From positions 26,586,033-26,650,032 of the forward strand of contig NW_019211455.1 in NCBI RefSeq assembly GCF_002443255.2: a DNA stretch of 64,000 nucleotides, written 5' to 3'. A program made the translations under genes and the position numbers. The DNA comes from Varroa destructor (taxonomy: Eukaryota; Arthropoda; Arachnida; Mesostigmata; Varroidae). Of this stretch, positions 13,465 through 24,800 are shown piece by piece. Below the pieces are notes generated by a model. It was not told the origin of the DNA and made no database searches. It saw only the letters and a program-made list of their open reading frames with translations. Numbering within the stretch: the stretch's first letter is position 1; each line of letters opens with the position of its first letter.

Positions 13465-16400
13465 ATGATTCGTAGCCGGCCCTTGCTATCCGCTTTATTG
13501 GCGACTATTTCACTTGGCGCTGTACTCGCACTTCAAACTTACAGTGCATTCAACAAAGACGTATTATCAAGGAGATCACGAAGGCTCGCTGGAAGCATGG
13601 ATTTTAAATGTGTCGACTTTTCCGAACCAGCCATTCCCCAGAAAATTCTGGATAAGGTTTGTCCTCGTCGTGTACTTACTAATAAACGTCACATATGAAT
13701 CATTGTTGTTGCATCCGACAATATAACTGAACCTACGGAACTGCCAGGTATAGGGGGTAGCTCCGGCCACTGGGCGAAGTACGGCTGCAGTGGCATGTTG
13801 GAAAACATGTTTACTTTGTCAAGGGTGGTCGGTGCTACTGAGGTCTGTTAAGAATTTACTGGCATTGATCAGAGCCTGGCTGCGAATGAGGCCCAGCTGC
13901 GCTTGGGTAGTCGCCTATCGAACGATGGTCGCATGCGCCTGTTGCGCTCATATGAGCCTCCATCGTGTCCAGGGTCGCCGTGTAATTTCCAGGCATGCGA
14001 AGGCACGAAAATATTGGTGCAACAAAGCTACATGAATTTACTCCTATATAGGGCATGGCTCCGGCAGCGGCGCATGCGCCAACCATTTTGTCCTGTACAG
14101 GACAATACTCTTCAATTTCATCGTCATCGTCGCTGTCATCATTTTCGTCCACGTCTTGCGATGAAGTCGTATGAAGTCTGCGTGAAGAAAGGGGTGGGGT
14201 GCTTTCGTCTACTTTTAAACCATTGATAACACATCTTCGGTTGCGGGCTTCTCTACCACAGCTGGAAACTGATCGTTCCTGATGGTGGAACGCCGACAGA
14301 TTATAAGTAGATAGTGATTGTGCTTGATGATGAAAGGAGACGGGTTGACGGTCGAGCATCTCATCTACACAACAGCCCGGACCACAAATTCGTGCAACCT
14401 GCGGACCACTCACACCTCGGCGGCACTGGCAGTGATGATCATGCTCCAGCACGTTGGAGTCGCGATAGCTTGAACTGTATTCGGTCTGATCGCTTACCCA
14501 TGCGTGGCCTCGAACAGGTTTAGTGAACCTCCAACGATTGCTATCCAAATTATCATGTAGCTTGGCGACTCGTGCTTTTTGTCTTGTTTCAGGTTGTGGG
14601 TTGCATTGGGGTGAAAGATCAGATGGTGCATCCGAAAACGGCGCGGACGTAGAGGGCGCATCCACCTTTGGCAATGACTGGTCCTCACTATCTACTTTAT
14701 TTTTCTGTTGCTCTAGCGAATTATGCAAGGTTGCCTGCTTTTCCGCTGAAGCATGACCCTTCGAGACCGTTGAATCAAAGGGGAGAAAACTTACAATTGT
14801 GTACTCCATTTTTTCGTCCAGAGTCATCATCTGAAACACGTTTTTAACGCATTCGCTGCATTGGCATGTAACGGAATAATACATATTCCAACAGGAAAAC
14901 AGATAACAACATTTTTTTTGGTTTCTCTTGGCAACGGAAACGCTTGTGTTAGGTATACGCTTCTTCTACAAGTAAAGCTAGCGAGCGCAAAATTGCCTGA
15001 ATTCCTTTTATGTCACTATATCTCTTTTGCAATAGTCGAACTTTTTCACTATATTTGAGATTCATGCAAATATTGCTACCGCTCACAGGTTGAGCTTATC
15101 CCCTGAAAACACTAGTTTCATTTTTCTCTGAAAGATAAACGAAGGCTTTCAAGCTATTGCACGTTTTGACTATGGTAGCTACGTATAGTATTATCGGTGA
15201 GTTCAAAATGATTCGATACATGCGTGATGAAAAGTGATTGATTGCGTGAAGCGAACGTGTGAACGGCTCTTCGGACAAAAGAGCTAGAGCCATATAGAAT
15301 TACTTATGTGAAAAAGCATATATATATATATATATATATTTTTTTTTTCATACGGAATGAATTTCGAGATGAAATAAAATTTTGAGTTGGAAAGCTAAAG
15401 ACCAGTCGGAACATTATTGGAACTATTAATAGCAACAGTACAAATACGAACCCGTAGCCAGTATTTCGTTGAGATCTGTATGAGACAGCGATCACCGGGT
15501 TTGATAGTACAGGGCTCAACTTCACCAGTCTCTGGATTTGTGAAGAGTTCTCGAAGAGATTTCGCGCTAACCCGCACTCTCTCCAGTGTTAGATCAACGG
15601 TGACTTCAAGGCCTGTCCATCTCGCTTCATCGTCTAAGCTAGCATCTTCCTCAGCAGTCGCTGCAGGGGGGACTCTACACACAAACGCGGTGTAGTCGGC
15701 AACGTCCACTAGTTGTAGCTATAATAGTACAGAAAATACGTCACCACTTCATTCGTTAGCACCACACCAATATCATACAGGTACTCCTATTGACGACTGG
15801 TCACAGCAGATATAATGAAAATCTCGATAAGATCTAGGAAGCTATTAATTCAAATATTTTTAGACAGCTTCCTACGTGCGATACATATGTAAATATAGTA
15901 TCTATGCTCTACTAGAGCCAATGACTGCTAAAAATGGATACTTAACATCATGTTTATTAAGATTTGAACTATTTAATCATATAACATGTGTGACTGCATG
16001 TACAAAGTAGACTGAATATTACGTACTAAGGGGAATCAGTTATTATTAAGGGGACCCAGTTATTATTGGACTGACGTAAACTGACTTCACAGAGCATTGC
16101 TTTGCATCCGATCGAGACGAAACGTTTTATCAGTATACGGTAAAAATAGTTTTGCGCAATGCCTGATATTACCGCATTACATACTTATATATTCCGCTTA
16201 ATTTTACGTAGTTTTTTTCCTATTAACAAAAAAAACTCAACTCACGTTACTCGCTCGATATCCGGTGATCTCATTGCCACTGTAGAAGAACTGCATTGTC
16301 ATACCAATCGACATAAAGTCTTTTTCTTCGTCAGTCGCTCGGACCTGTGTTAAAAAAAAAAAAAAAGGAAATAAGCTTGATAGAAACGTGTACTTTACAC

Positions 16401-19400
16401 ATTTATAATCCATAGACTCTGTAGGATCCTATAAATGACAATCTCTATATTGAAAAAGCAGATCATATGTTTTTAATTTTTTTTTTACTTTTTTCAACTT
16501 TTTCTAAACGTATTCTGTTCAATATATCTGTTTTATATGATCATTTTTTTATTAGTTTTTTTTTTATAATTAGCGAACTTGGAAGCGAAATTCACAATGG
16601 AGTAATTGGCAGTGTTACTATTGTTCCAGGTAGAAAATATTTTTGTAACGCCAACTGCAAATACGTGAAAAAGACATTGTTTAGAAGTTATAACAGTAAA
16701 AATAACATCATATATTATTTAATTTAACATTAAGAAAAAGTTTGTTGTATGCTGTTAGCTTACATTATCAAATAAAAAAGTGCATTCCTGTCCGCGCATT
16801 TCGGCCGGGGTAAGCATGCGAATTGTTCCTTTGACGTGTTTGTCACGATTTAGTGAGATTTTCTTTATCAATCCAGTCCCTTCGTACTGTGGAGGCTGCA
16901 CTGGTACGAAACCCTACGATGATCGAAGTGTTTTATTTAGTTTGATTAAACAGCGTTAACCTCCGCAGATTTGTGGCAGTGACAAATTAGTTTGAGCTAA
17001 TGATTATTAAAGGGTTACTCTGGACATAATGTCTATAGTACAAAGAAAGGGTTTAGCTTAAGTAAACAGTTTTTATTAAACAGACAGAAAAACGTATTAT
17101 TTCAGGCATTCTTTTCTAACCCGATTCGCAATTTAATAATAGCTAATCATTTACTGATAGAATAAAAATAAGAATATATACTACATAGTTCTTTTATTTG
17201 AAATCAGTTCGTCTTTACACTTTATTTATAGTTATACAATTAAGACTATGACAACAGCGAGTCAAAACGAACAAGGGCCTCATACAGCTCTGTGCTAGCA
17301 CCTTCCTCTTGTCGACTCCCTTCTGACGTTTCTGATAAGGTCAAACTAGTCGATACAATCGAACGGCTCCAGTTTCATCAAACTTCTTCAATGGTATATT
17401 GGCGCCAACATTAAGTCATTCAATGAATATGCGTTTGACGCAGCAATTTTCATATTATAAGTACAATTATACAGAGTTCAATAGAACAGTAATTCGACGT
17501 ATCTGACATGTACATAACATTAGAGCATTTCTAATAAACAACTCACCATCTTAAATTTAAAGTTGGAAAAACAAGCACTGCTTGAGTTAGTAAAAGTACA
17601 AGGCCACGCCGAATTCCTCCGTACACTGATCGCACAACATACACGTGGGTTAGCGGACGACACGAATATCGACATTTTATCGACGTCGTTTATGTGTACG
17701 CGATGAGATGAAAATGTGAGTTTGTCGTTTCTTGGGCAATGTGCGCAACATGCTCTCCGTTGTCAATAGTGAAAGCTGGTGGCTAAATGATTTCTAGTTT
17801 CAATACAGCCGATTTTATCAAAGCCCAACAGGTCCTGTGAAGGCTCCACAACAAAACTCAGTTGTTCAAAATTATTCTAAAAAATACGCATGGTGAGATC
17901 ATCCCATCGCGTGACCATTTTTTTGCTAATGTCAAATGTGTTGTCCTGAACAATGACGCACAAATCTGCGAACCGAGGGTCGGATAGACGTATCAATAGA
18001 CGACTTCTTGATATTTTGAATGTGAGCCTATATTTCATTGCTGCAACAGACGGGGTAGTCAACAGCAAATGCAAAGTAACATGACATATAGTACTTTACA
18101 TCGGGGTAACGTGAGCCTGTTTTTTGCAGGTGGTTTCGGCTTGCTACTAAAGAAAACCCAGTTATACTGTGGGCCTCTTCCAGGATGACCTCGTAATAAT
18201 ACCTCACGCTTCAGATCCTCGGTGATTCAATATACAGGGAGTAAGGGTTGAGAGTCAGCTGCGAAGAAAATATTTTTTTCAAAAGTAATGCAGTAATGCA
18301 AGTAAATGCAGCTTTCAGTTAGTTCGACTAATTTGAAAATTGGATAGTTTTGATATAATTTCGCGCGTTCCACATGACAGTTAATGGGTACAGGCCATTA
18401 ACAAGTCGCAGCTCCAAAATAAAGTATATTTGGGTTTGGACCTAAAAAAATAGTAGAAGATTTCGTCAGCCTACGCGAGTTTAACGTCTCTTGCGGTTTC
18501 GCTGCAGCCATCTGAACCTTCAACAAACCCTTGTGTTCGTACGGCTTTTTGTGACTTCCATGATTGAGATTGGAGACGTTCAATCTTATATTTTAAAACA
18601 GGAGTAGGATCACCATATCTAATGATACCTACATAGAATACTTAGGTGCAGTGCAGTGCGCGACAGTTACGATTGGTGTTTCAAGGTTGACCGGCAACAT
18701 TTACCTCTACTACAACCACTAAATATTCTCCGTAAAATTTTATAATATATGAAACAAAAACAGTATACTAAACAGACTATTCATGACACATGGCAACATA
18801 GGTTTGTGAAATGCAGAAGTATGTATGTGATTGAAGTGATACTTTGATATACACTGGATGTGCGGATCGCTTACTGAGCTATCGTAACAGTGTCTTTAAC
18901 CCAACTACAGGTTAAGCTTGTCTCCGTATCAACCGCCTCCGTTAGCGTGTTGGGCATTCCTGTTCGTGTTCTTCGAGTGGAACACACAGACGCAAATTCA
19001 ACGGCGAATGTTTTACTTTTGCATGGGCAAGCATTTTCCTCTGCTACGTGGATGGAATTGGGCACGATACAGCATTTGGCAGCCATGGGATATGCGGTAG
19101 CTGCTGTAGATCTTCCGGGATTTGGTAAAACACCTGCGAAAGCAGGACTCGACAAGGTAATGGAATCTGCAGTCTTTCATGCCCACATGTGCATTTACAA
19201 ACTCTCCAGTGAAGCTGAATATCCTGCTCACGTTTATTCTTGCCAGTGATTCGTTCTTTTGGAGTTATTTTATAAATGGTTTGCTCAATTTCTGATCTGT
19301 ATCCCTCAAACGTGATAAATATATACCTTCACATATCAACCTCTTTTGCTTGCTAGGAAAGTGCAACTATAAACCTGAATGACATGTGTCTTCAGTAGCG

Positions 19401-20140
19401 ATAAATTAAAGATAAAGGCACATAAAAAGATGCCTATTTTTTCGATTTGCAGGCTCTATTTCTGGAACAACTAATGTACGCTTTGTCATTTAAACCTCAG
19501 GGCACAGTGATCGTGTCACCATCAATGAGTGGAAGTTTCTCCATACCATTTTTGAATAAGCATCCGAATCTCTTAAAGGGTTATGTGCCTGTTGCTCCCG
19601 TAGGAGCTGATCTGTTGAAGTCGCCACCGAGTAAAGCCTGTGGCGAGCCTCCGAAAAAGGTAAAAGCAAAGACAAATATTTTTTTTAATTTTAGAACAAA
19701 TTTCATTGTCTACTAATATCAACTAATGTCCATTTTGCGAACATGAATGAAAACATGCGCCAGTTTCTACCACGTGCGAAACCAACGAAATAAACCAATA
19801 GAAAACCAATTTTGGCCACACCAAACTTTTCTCAAGGCCGGCAGTAACTCGTTGTTTTGTGTTGCTGGTTTTTCCGACACTCATAAAGAGTTCCATTACA
19901 CATCCGCTTCTGCTGCGACACGCGCCGTCCGTACTCCCTGATCTGTCTTGCTACGCCACGCCCACTCTCGTCGTTTTCGGTGAAAAGGAATCATCAGCGT
20001 TTTTGTACGGCTGTGCTCTTTTGAGTTCTATGCCCCGTGCAGCGACTCACATGATTCCGAATGCGCGTCACCCTGCCTACCTAGATGATCCTCAACGTTG
20101 GCATACCCTTCTCTATAACTTTATAGAAGCACTACAATAA
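13465..20140 (+). CDS. ABHD14-like alpha/beta hydrolase
   Basis: Coding exons are 13465-13656, 18911-19156, 19453-19659 and 19889-20140, all joined in phase 0, giving 298 residues and a TAA. The start ATG lies just behind a likely 5'-UTR acceptor (tttacag|aaATG). Residues 5-24 form a hydrophobic signal anchor, as in ABHD14A. The hydrolase core follows: oxyanion segment NVLLLHG (His 102), DLPGFG, nucleophile motif SPSMSG (Ser about 170, matching SPSLSG of ABHD14A/B), YVPVAP, and the C-terminal histidine in RHPAYLDDP (about 276). The acid position is GEKE (Glu about 249) where ABHD14B has GDQD. ABHD14B is reported as a lysine deacetylase; the substrate here is unknown. The membership of exon 1 and the weak acceptor before 19889 (cataaag) are the uncertain points. 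Intron 1 is 5.2 kb and contains antisense exons. Confidence 0.8.
13856..16901 (-). CDS. unidentified multi-exon gene nested antisense in the ABHD14-like intron, 5' incomplete
   Basis: At least four minus-strand exons join in phase 0: about 16901-16764, 16344-16246, 15718-15452 and 14830-13856 (TAA). Splice signals are good, notably the long pyrimidine tract before 16344, gtgagt after 16246 and gtaagc after 16764. The last exon stays open for 325 codons. A gtaagt after 14795 might alternatively split it. The first part contains GLIKKISLNRDKH, TFLFDN, GMTMQFFYSG and ITGYRASNLQLV, which resembles the strand order of a cold-shock domain ending in xxASNxxLV; this is weak. The second part contains EVEPCTIKPGDRCLIQIS. 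The last exon is polar, Ser/His/Cys-rich, with an acidic run (DENDDSDDDDEIEEY). The first coding exon was not found; an ATG frame near 18583-18400 is a weak candidate. I do not recognise the protein. Confidence 0.6.
14088..14105. repeat. 18-base perfect palindrome
   Basis: TTGTCCTGTACAGGACAA reads the same on both strands. It lies inside the last exon of the nested minus-strand gene, where it encodes part of YCPVQDKM. It may be chance or a dimeric protein-binding site. Confidence 0.5.
15318..15339. repeat. (TA)n microsatellite
   Basis: Uninterrupted TA repeat of about 11 units, followed by a run of T, between the last two exons of the nested minus-strand gene. Confidence 0.9.
16028..16067. 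repeat. two tandem 20-bp units
   Basis: Units 16028-16047 and 16048-16067 read AAGGGGAATCAGTTATTATT and AAGGGGACCCAGTTATTATT, differing at two bases. They lie in an intron of the nested minus-strand gene. Confidence 0.8.
16902..18910. other. intronic DNA of the ABHD14-like gene; possible upstream part of the nested gene
   Basis: The 5' exon(s) of the nested minus-strand gene should be here or further right. Two minus-strand open frames are weak candidates: 18583-18398 (starts MNVSNLNHGSHKKPY) and 18074-17877 (preceded by a good acceptor, ctgttgcag). Neither shows recognisable similarity or an in-phase donor good enough to annotate. Confidence 0.4.
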
Positions 20141-21617
20141 GACGTTGATTCATTCCGGAAAAAGGTCTTGTACTTTTCTCAAAAATGGCAAACATTTAAC
20201 GAAGCGAGTCCCGTCGCCAATTATTCTTATTCATATTTCAAGCTAGATAAACGTACACATGATTTCTGCAGGTAACGAAGATACTTCAAACTTCTGATTC
20301 ATTTATATGAAAGGGTTTCAATCTGGATATTCACAAACATTGGTGTTACTTTAAAATATATTTAAAAAAAAAAATAATGCTTGAAGTATTTATTCCAGGC
20401 GATAATATATGGGTCGCGTATCTGTACGGTTTATCAATAATTATATCCTTTAGATAACTGAGTGGAAAAATCGGAGTTCTCGTTATATTATATACTATAT
20501 TTGCTTCAAATGTATGTGTTCTAATAAGCTCACTTTATTCTTAAATACAGAGACTACGGAGTGCGGGGGAAAGGTTTGTGCGATTTCTGCGCCAACGCAA
20601 ACAGATTGTTGTTTACTGCACTCTTATTAGCCTATAAAAGCTGTTTTCTTTTCGGGAAACCGTACAAAAGAACTGCGCTATACTTCCTCCTCTTAATTAC
20701 AGTCCATAGTTCAAGTATATGATCAGATGTTTTATTCATTATTTTTACTTGTCACTTAAATTCGTCAAAATTTAGTAGGGATGGCACACCGCACCGTTAG
20801 CAAGGTGGTGGAAGCTAGGTTAGGATAAGAAATAGAATCGCTGTTCGCTAAACGCAAATAGGAAGGGCATACTTCGATCACGGGAAGGAGGATCGATCTT
20901 TTTATGCGTACGCAATCTTTTTCTCAAAAGACTTTTTGTTTGAAACAGCTTAAACATCGTATGGCGGAAACTGAATGTGCGGAACTTGACCGTTAGTAAG
21001 CAAAAGGACACGTTCTGTGTAATGAGATCTTAATCTCATTTTGAACACTGCCTAACCAAAGAATCCTCAGACAAAGCCTCGCGTCAGCACCAAACGGTTC
21101 CAGTGTTCGGCTTGCGGGGTTTCAATCAGCGAGCGAACTTTTGACGCACAATTCACGTATCTTTTGCGTCAATCCCTTACTAGCAGAGCGAGATACTGCG
21201 ACCCATTAGTTAATATTTTCATTTCTAAGTGCACTTTTTATACTTGTCAGATAATGCGGTAACGATGACGTGAGTTATCTTATTTCTTAGACGGACTTTT
21301 TCCTTTCGCCTTTCGCCTTGATCAGCTGTCACCAGTTACTTCTGAAGCAGTCGTATGATGAATTGCCAACAACAACAATACATGTGAAGCTAACGAATCG
21401 AAAGTGATTTATGATATACTTACGTTCATATTCGGCATTACAAGGCGGACACTTGTAAAAGGAGTCAAAGGTTTAAAATGCTAAACAGAGCACTGAATAA
21501 ACCACTGCCCCAAATGTAATGTTCGCTTGTACGATAATCTCGTTTAACAGAATTTTCTCCGTGTCTTTTTTCAATGCAGAGAATGCATTATTAAATTGTT
21601 TGCACATATGTTATATA

Positions 21618-21623
<6 letters not shown>

Positions 21624-21657
<34 letters not shown>
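21624..21657. repeat. (TA)n microsatellite
   Basis: About 17 TA units in the 3' flank of Lifeguard copy D, directly abutting the palindrome at 21658-21687. Confidence 0.9.
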
Positions 21658-21660
<3 letters not shown>

Positions 21661-21687
21661 CGATATATATACACATATATATCGGTG
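21658..21687. repeat. perfect 13-bp inverted repeat with 4-base loop
   Basis: CACCGATATATAT at 21658-21670 pairs perfectly with ATATATATCGGTG at 21675-21687 around the loop ACAC. It lies about 185 bases beyond the stop codon of Lifeguard copy D, so it may be transcribed in that 3' UTR. Confidence 0.8.
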
Positions 21688-21871
21688 GTATAAAATTGTA
21701 AGCTGATAGTTTTTTTTTAAAGTTAAACAAAAAGAGACCCAACTTATTTCGGCTGTTTTGGACAACGTCAGATACTGCGCCCTTTACTATGTCAAATTGT
21801 TCTCTTTCTGTCATATGTAGATTGATAAATTGATGCACGTGGTTCTAGCTATCCACTTCGCCGGTAATTGT

Positions 21872-24800
21872 TTACCGTCGTCTCTCTCCGAGCAATTCAA
21901 GAATAAACAGGAAAATCTGGATAATGCTTGCGTATAGCAAAATGGCGGCAACTACATATTCGTCTGGTGAAAGTTCAAACTCCTTCCCGCCTATTATTAG
22001 CTGCGTGTTGAATAGCAGAATTCCCATAAATAACACCGCGCCGATAGCCGCGTAGATCTAGAAATTAGACAAAACCAAATATAGCGTTAGCCGTCTTTTG
22101 CTTAACTTCATATCCTGCTGCCATTCCTGTTTTATATTGGCTCCATTTTAAGAGAAAGTTTGTTGCTATTCCAACTAATGCGGTACGGAAACGTATAGAG
22201 ATATATAACAAAATTAGATTCCTCTATTTTTTGATAATGTTCGTCTGTACCGGTGAAACACGTCAAAACCAACAGGCTTACGAGTACTTTAAACCGGTAA
22301 TTATATAGCTTTTAACGTCAATTCTATCCCTATACCAAACATGAACGCACGTAACCATGTGTATGGTAATTGAATATACGCTATTCTCTAAACTTCCGGC
22401 GTTCAAAGACCGCGCAACACTATAAGATTATGTGTCAATACATGCAAAATGTAACACAATCCTACACAACGTTGCGGACACTTTTGAGCATTGGTAGAAC
22501 ATAGATCGGGTAACTTTTTTGACGACATAACTTCGCGACTAGTCAGTTAGAAATGTAAGATCCTTCGCTTCGACCTTATTGCGTAGTGCGAATACGGTTT
22601 AATTACCTTCAGATCGCTGTGTCTGTAATATAGAACGACCTAATAAATAAATTGCCGAAACCGACGAACGGCCTAGGGATGGTACGTTAGTCATCAATAA
22701 AGGAATAAGACTACGTATCGGATCAACTCGTTTTATATAACCATACCTTATGAGCCATAGGTGCTTGAACAAATATCATGATGAAGCTGAACACCATAAA
22801 GCAAATAAGCGCAATGGTTAAGTAAATCCCGCACTTCGTAAAGTCGATTGTTGTGGTCAACGCAAATATTGTAATCGAGAAACAGCATGCCGAGCAAATA
22901 CCTGCGCAAGAATAATTTCGAAGCAACGAAATAAATAAGCAACTGAAGATCAAAAAGAAAATTATACTAACTCTGCGCGGCACATTAGTCATTCACGATA
23001 TAGCGTTAAGACACTATGTTTGCCAACCTATCTGGGGTAGCTGATGATGTGGTTTAGCTTTACCTAGTTAGAATTTCTATCTGACGCAATGCTACCGCAG
23101 TGCCGAACGTAAAAAAAAGGCGATATAGTTAACTTTCTACCCACTCAGTTCCTGCAGACTGTTCATATACAGTCCCCGATCCTAACCGGTTTTCCAAGCA
23201 CTGCGAGACAGCCGTAATACGGTGTCCATATAGAATCTCGTATGAAAAGGGTTTTAACACGAGATCAGTAAAGTGCGCACAAAAAAACGGCTTTTCGACA
23301 TTCTCATTAAAGCTCATGAGCGCTTCGCTCCAATCAGATGTTAGGCAGTGGCCCTTTGTAACTAAGAAAACAGTCTACCACACACCGAAACAGTCTACAT
23401 ACTTGTCACACCTGATTAGGACATGAAATCGATACAATCGATCTAAAACAAATAGCGAAATTTACACCTAAAAACATGTATAACAGACGACTTTGTTATT
23501 ACGTTTCTTATTTCGCCACTGGCTATTGTGCGCATATAGAAGAAGGTTGTGCAAGGGGTGGATTGCGTTTTCGAAAAATGATTACCGAAGGCGAGAAGGA
23601 CCGACTGGGTCTTGTAGTACAACGATATGAAGACAACCATGTATCCTAAAGATAACGTGTAGAGGATAAGTACGATCAGGTTCATTGGGTGCTGACGCAG
23701 CAAGCCTGGGCAACATTGTATGATGAACACACTTACGAAGTAGATTCCGCTGCAATCATCAAACGGAATGATGATTATACCCATCATAAGTAGTTAGAAA
23801 TAAAGGAAGCAGGTGGCATACAGACAGATAAGATGTTATGGCTGACATTACTACTATGATCTTCATTAACTGCTAGCACCAAGACGTTAGCGCGAACAAA
23901 ATATTTGACAAATATGAAAAATTACTTTTAGGTTTCCAGCCTAGTTTTAGGTCGTCCAGCCTAGCTTATTGTTTCAAAAGGAAAAACACAGACGTGACTA
24001 TTAGCGTTTTGTTATTTACAACCGAAGGACGATCGACCAGCAGTGTGTATAGGTTTCTATTTGCTGGCGAATATATTTCGGTTGTAAATAGCAAAACACA
24101 GTTATATCTGTATTTTTCCTCTTGAAACAATCAATAGGTTGGGTTAAATCAAACTTACAACTATCGATGTTTGTTTAGTTAGATTAGGGTTTCAGGCAGC
24201 AATACAAATTTGCCCTGATCATTCTGCTCTTTGTTGAAGCTACAAGCCACTAAAACCAGCTCGTTTCTATGAGCAGCATTGCCGTTTGAAGACTGTCCTG
24301 ACTTTGAAGTCCCAGTAAAAAAGCGACGCTTGGCTGTAGAAGCCCGGTATGACAATCCTCGATTTATCTTTTGTCATAGATGCTCCTCTTGGGACTCGTA
24401 GGGCCATCGCACAATAAGGTGTATAGCACCATCCCATGTTATCTAATAAATTATGAAATAAGCCTCGCCGTTTATGATAAAAATGTTCCCCGTTGGTTCG
24501 GTAATTTCTAATCTCAGCTTGGAGTACAATGGTATAAAAAACATTTTTATTATTTGATACTGCCAGCTTTTGAGGAAATTAACTAGATATAATTCCATTC
24601 ATCACAAATCACAATCACGGCAGATTGAGAACAAAAACTATTGTAATACCCAATCAAGCATATGGACTCAAACTTAAGGCGATTGAAGGTGGTAAACACA
24701 GTTTAGATGTGTAAAAATTCTATATGTACAAATACTGGGTGTGAGAAATTTAATAGGAGGCACTTTGATGAAAAGTTATTGCATTTGTTAGGCCTCTGCT

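Larger units (their letters stand above)
20141..21871. other. convergent intergenic region between the hydrolase gene and Lifeguard copy D
   Basis: The two neighbours point toward each other, so this holds both 3' UTRs. I see no coding exon. The main structure is a (TA)n run at about 21624-21657 with an adjoining palindrome. Confidence 0.5.
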
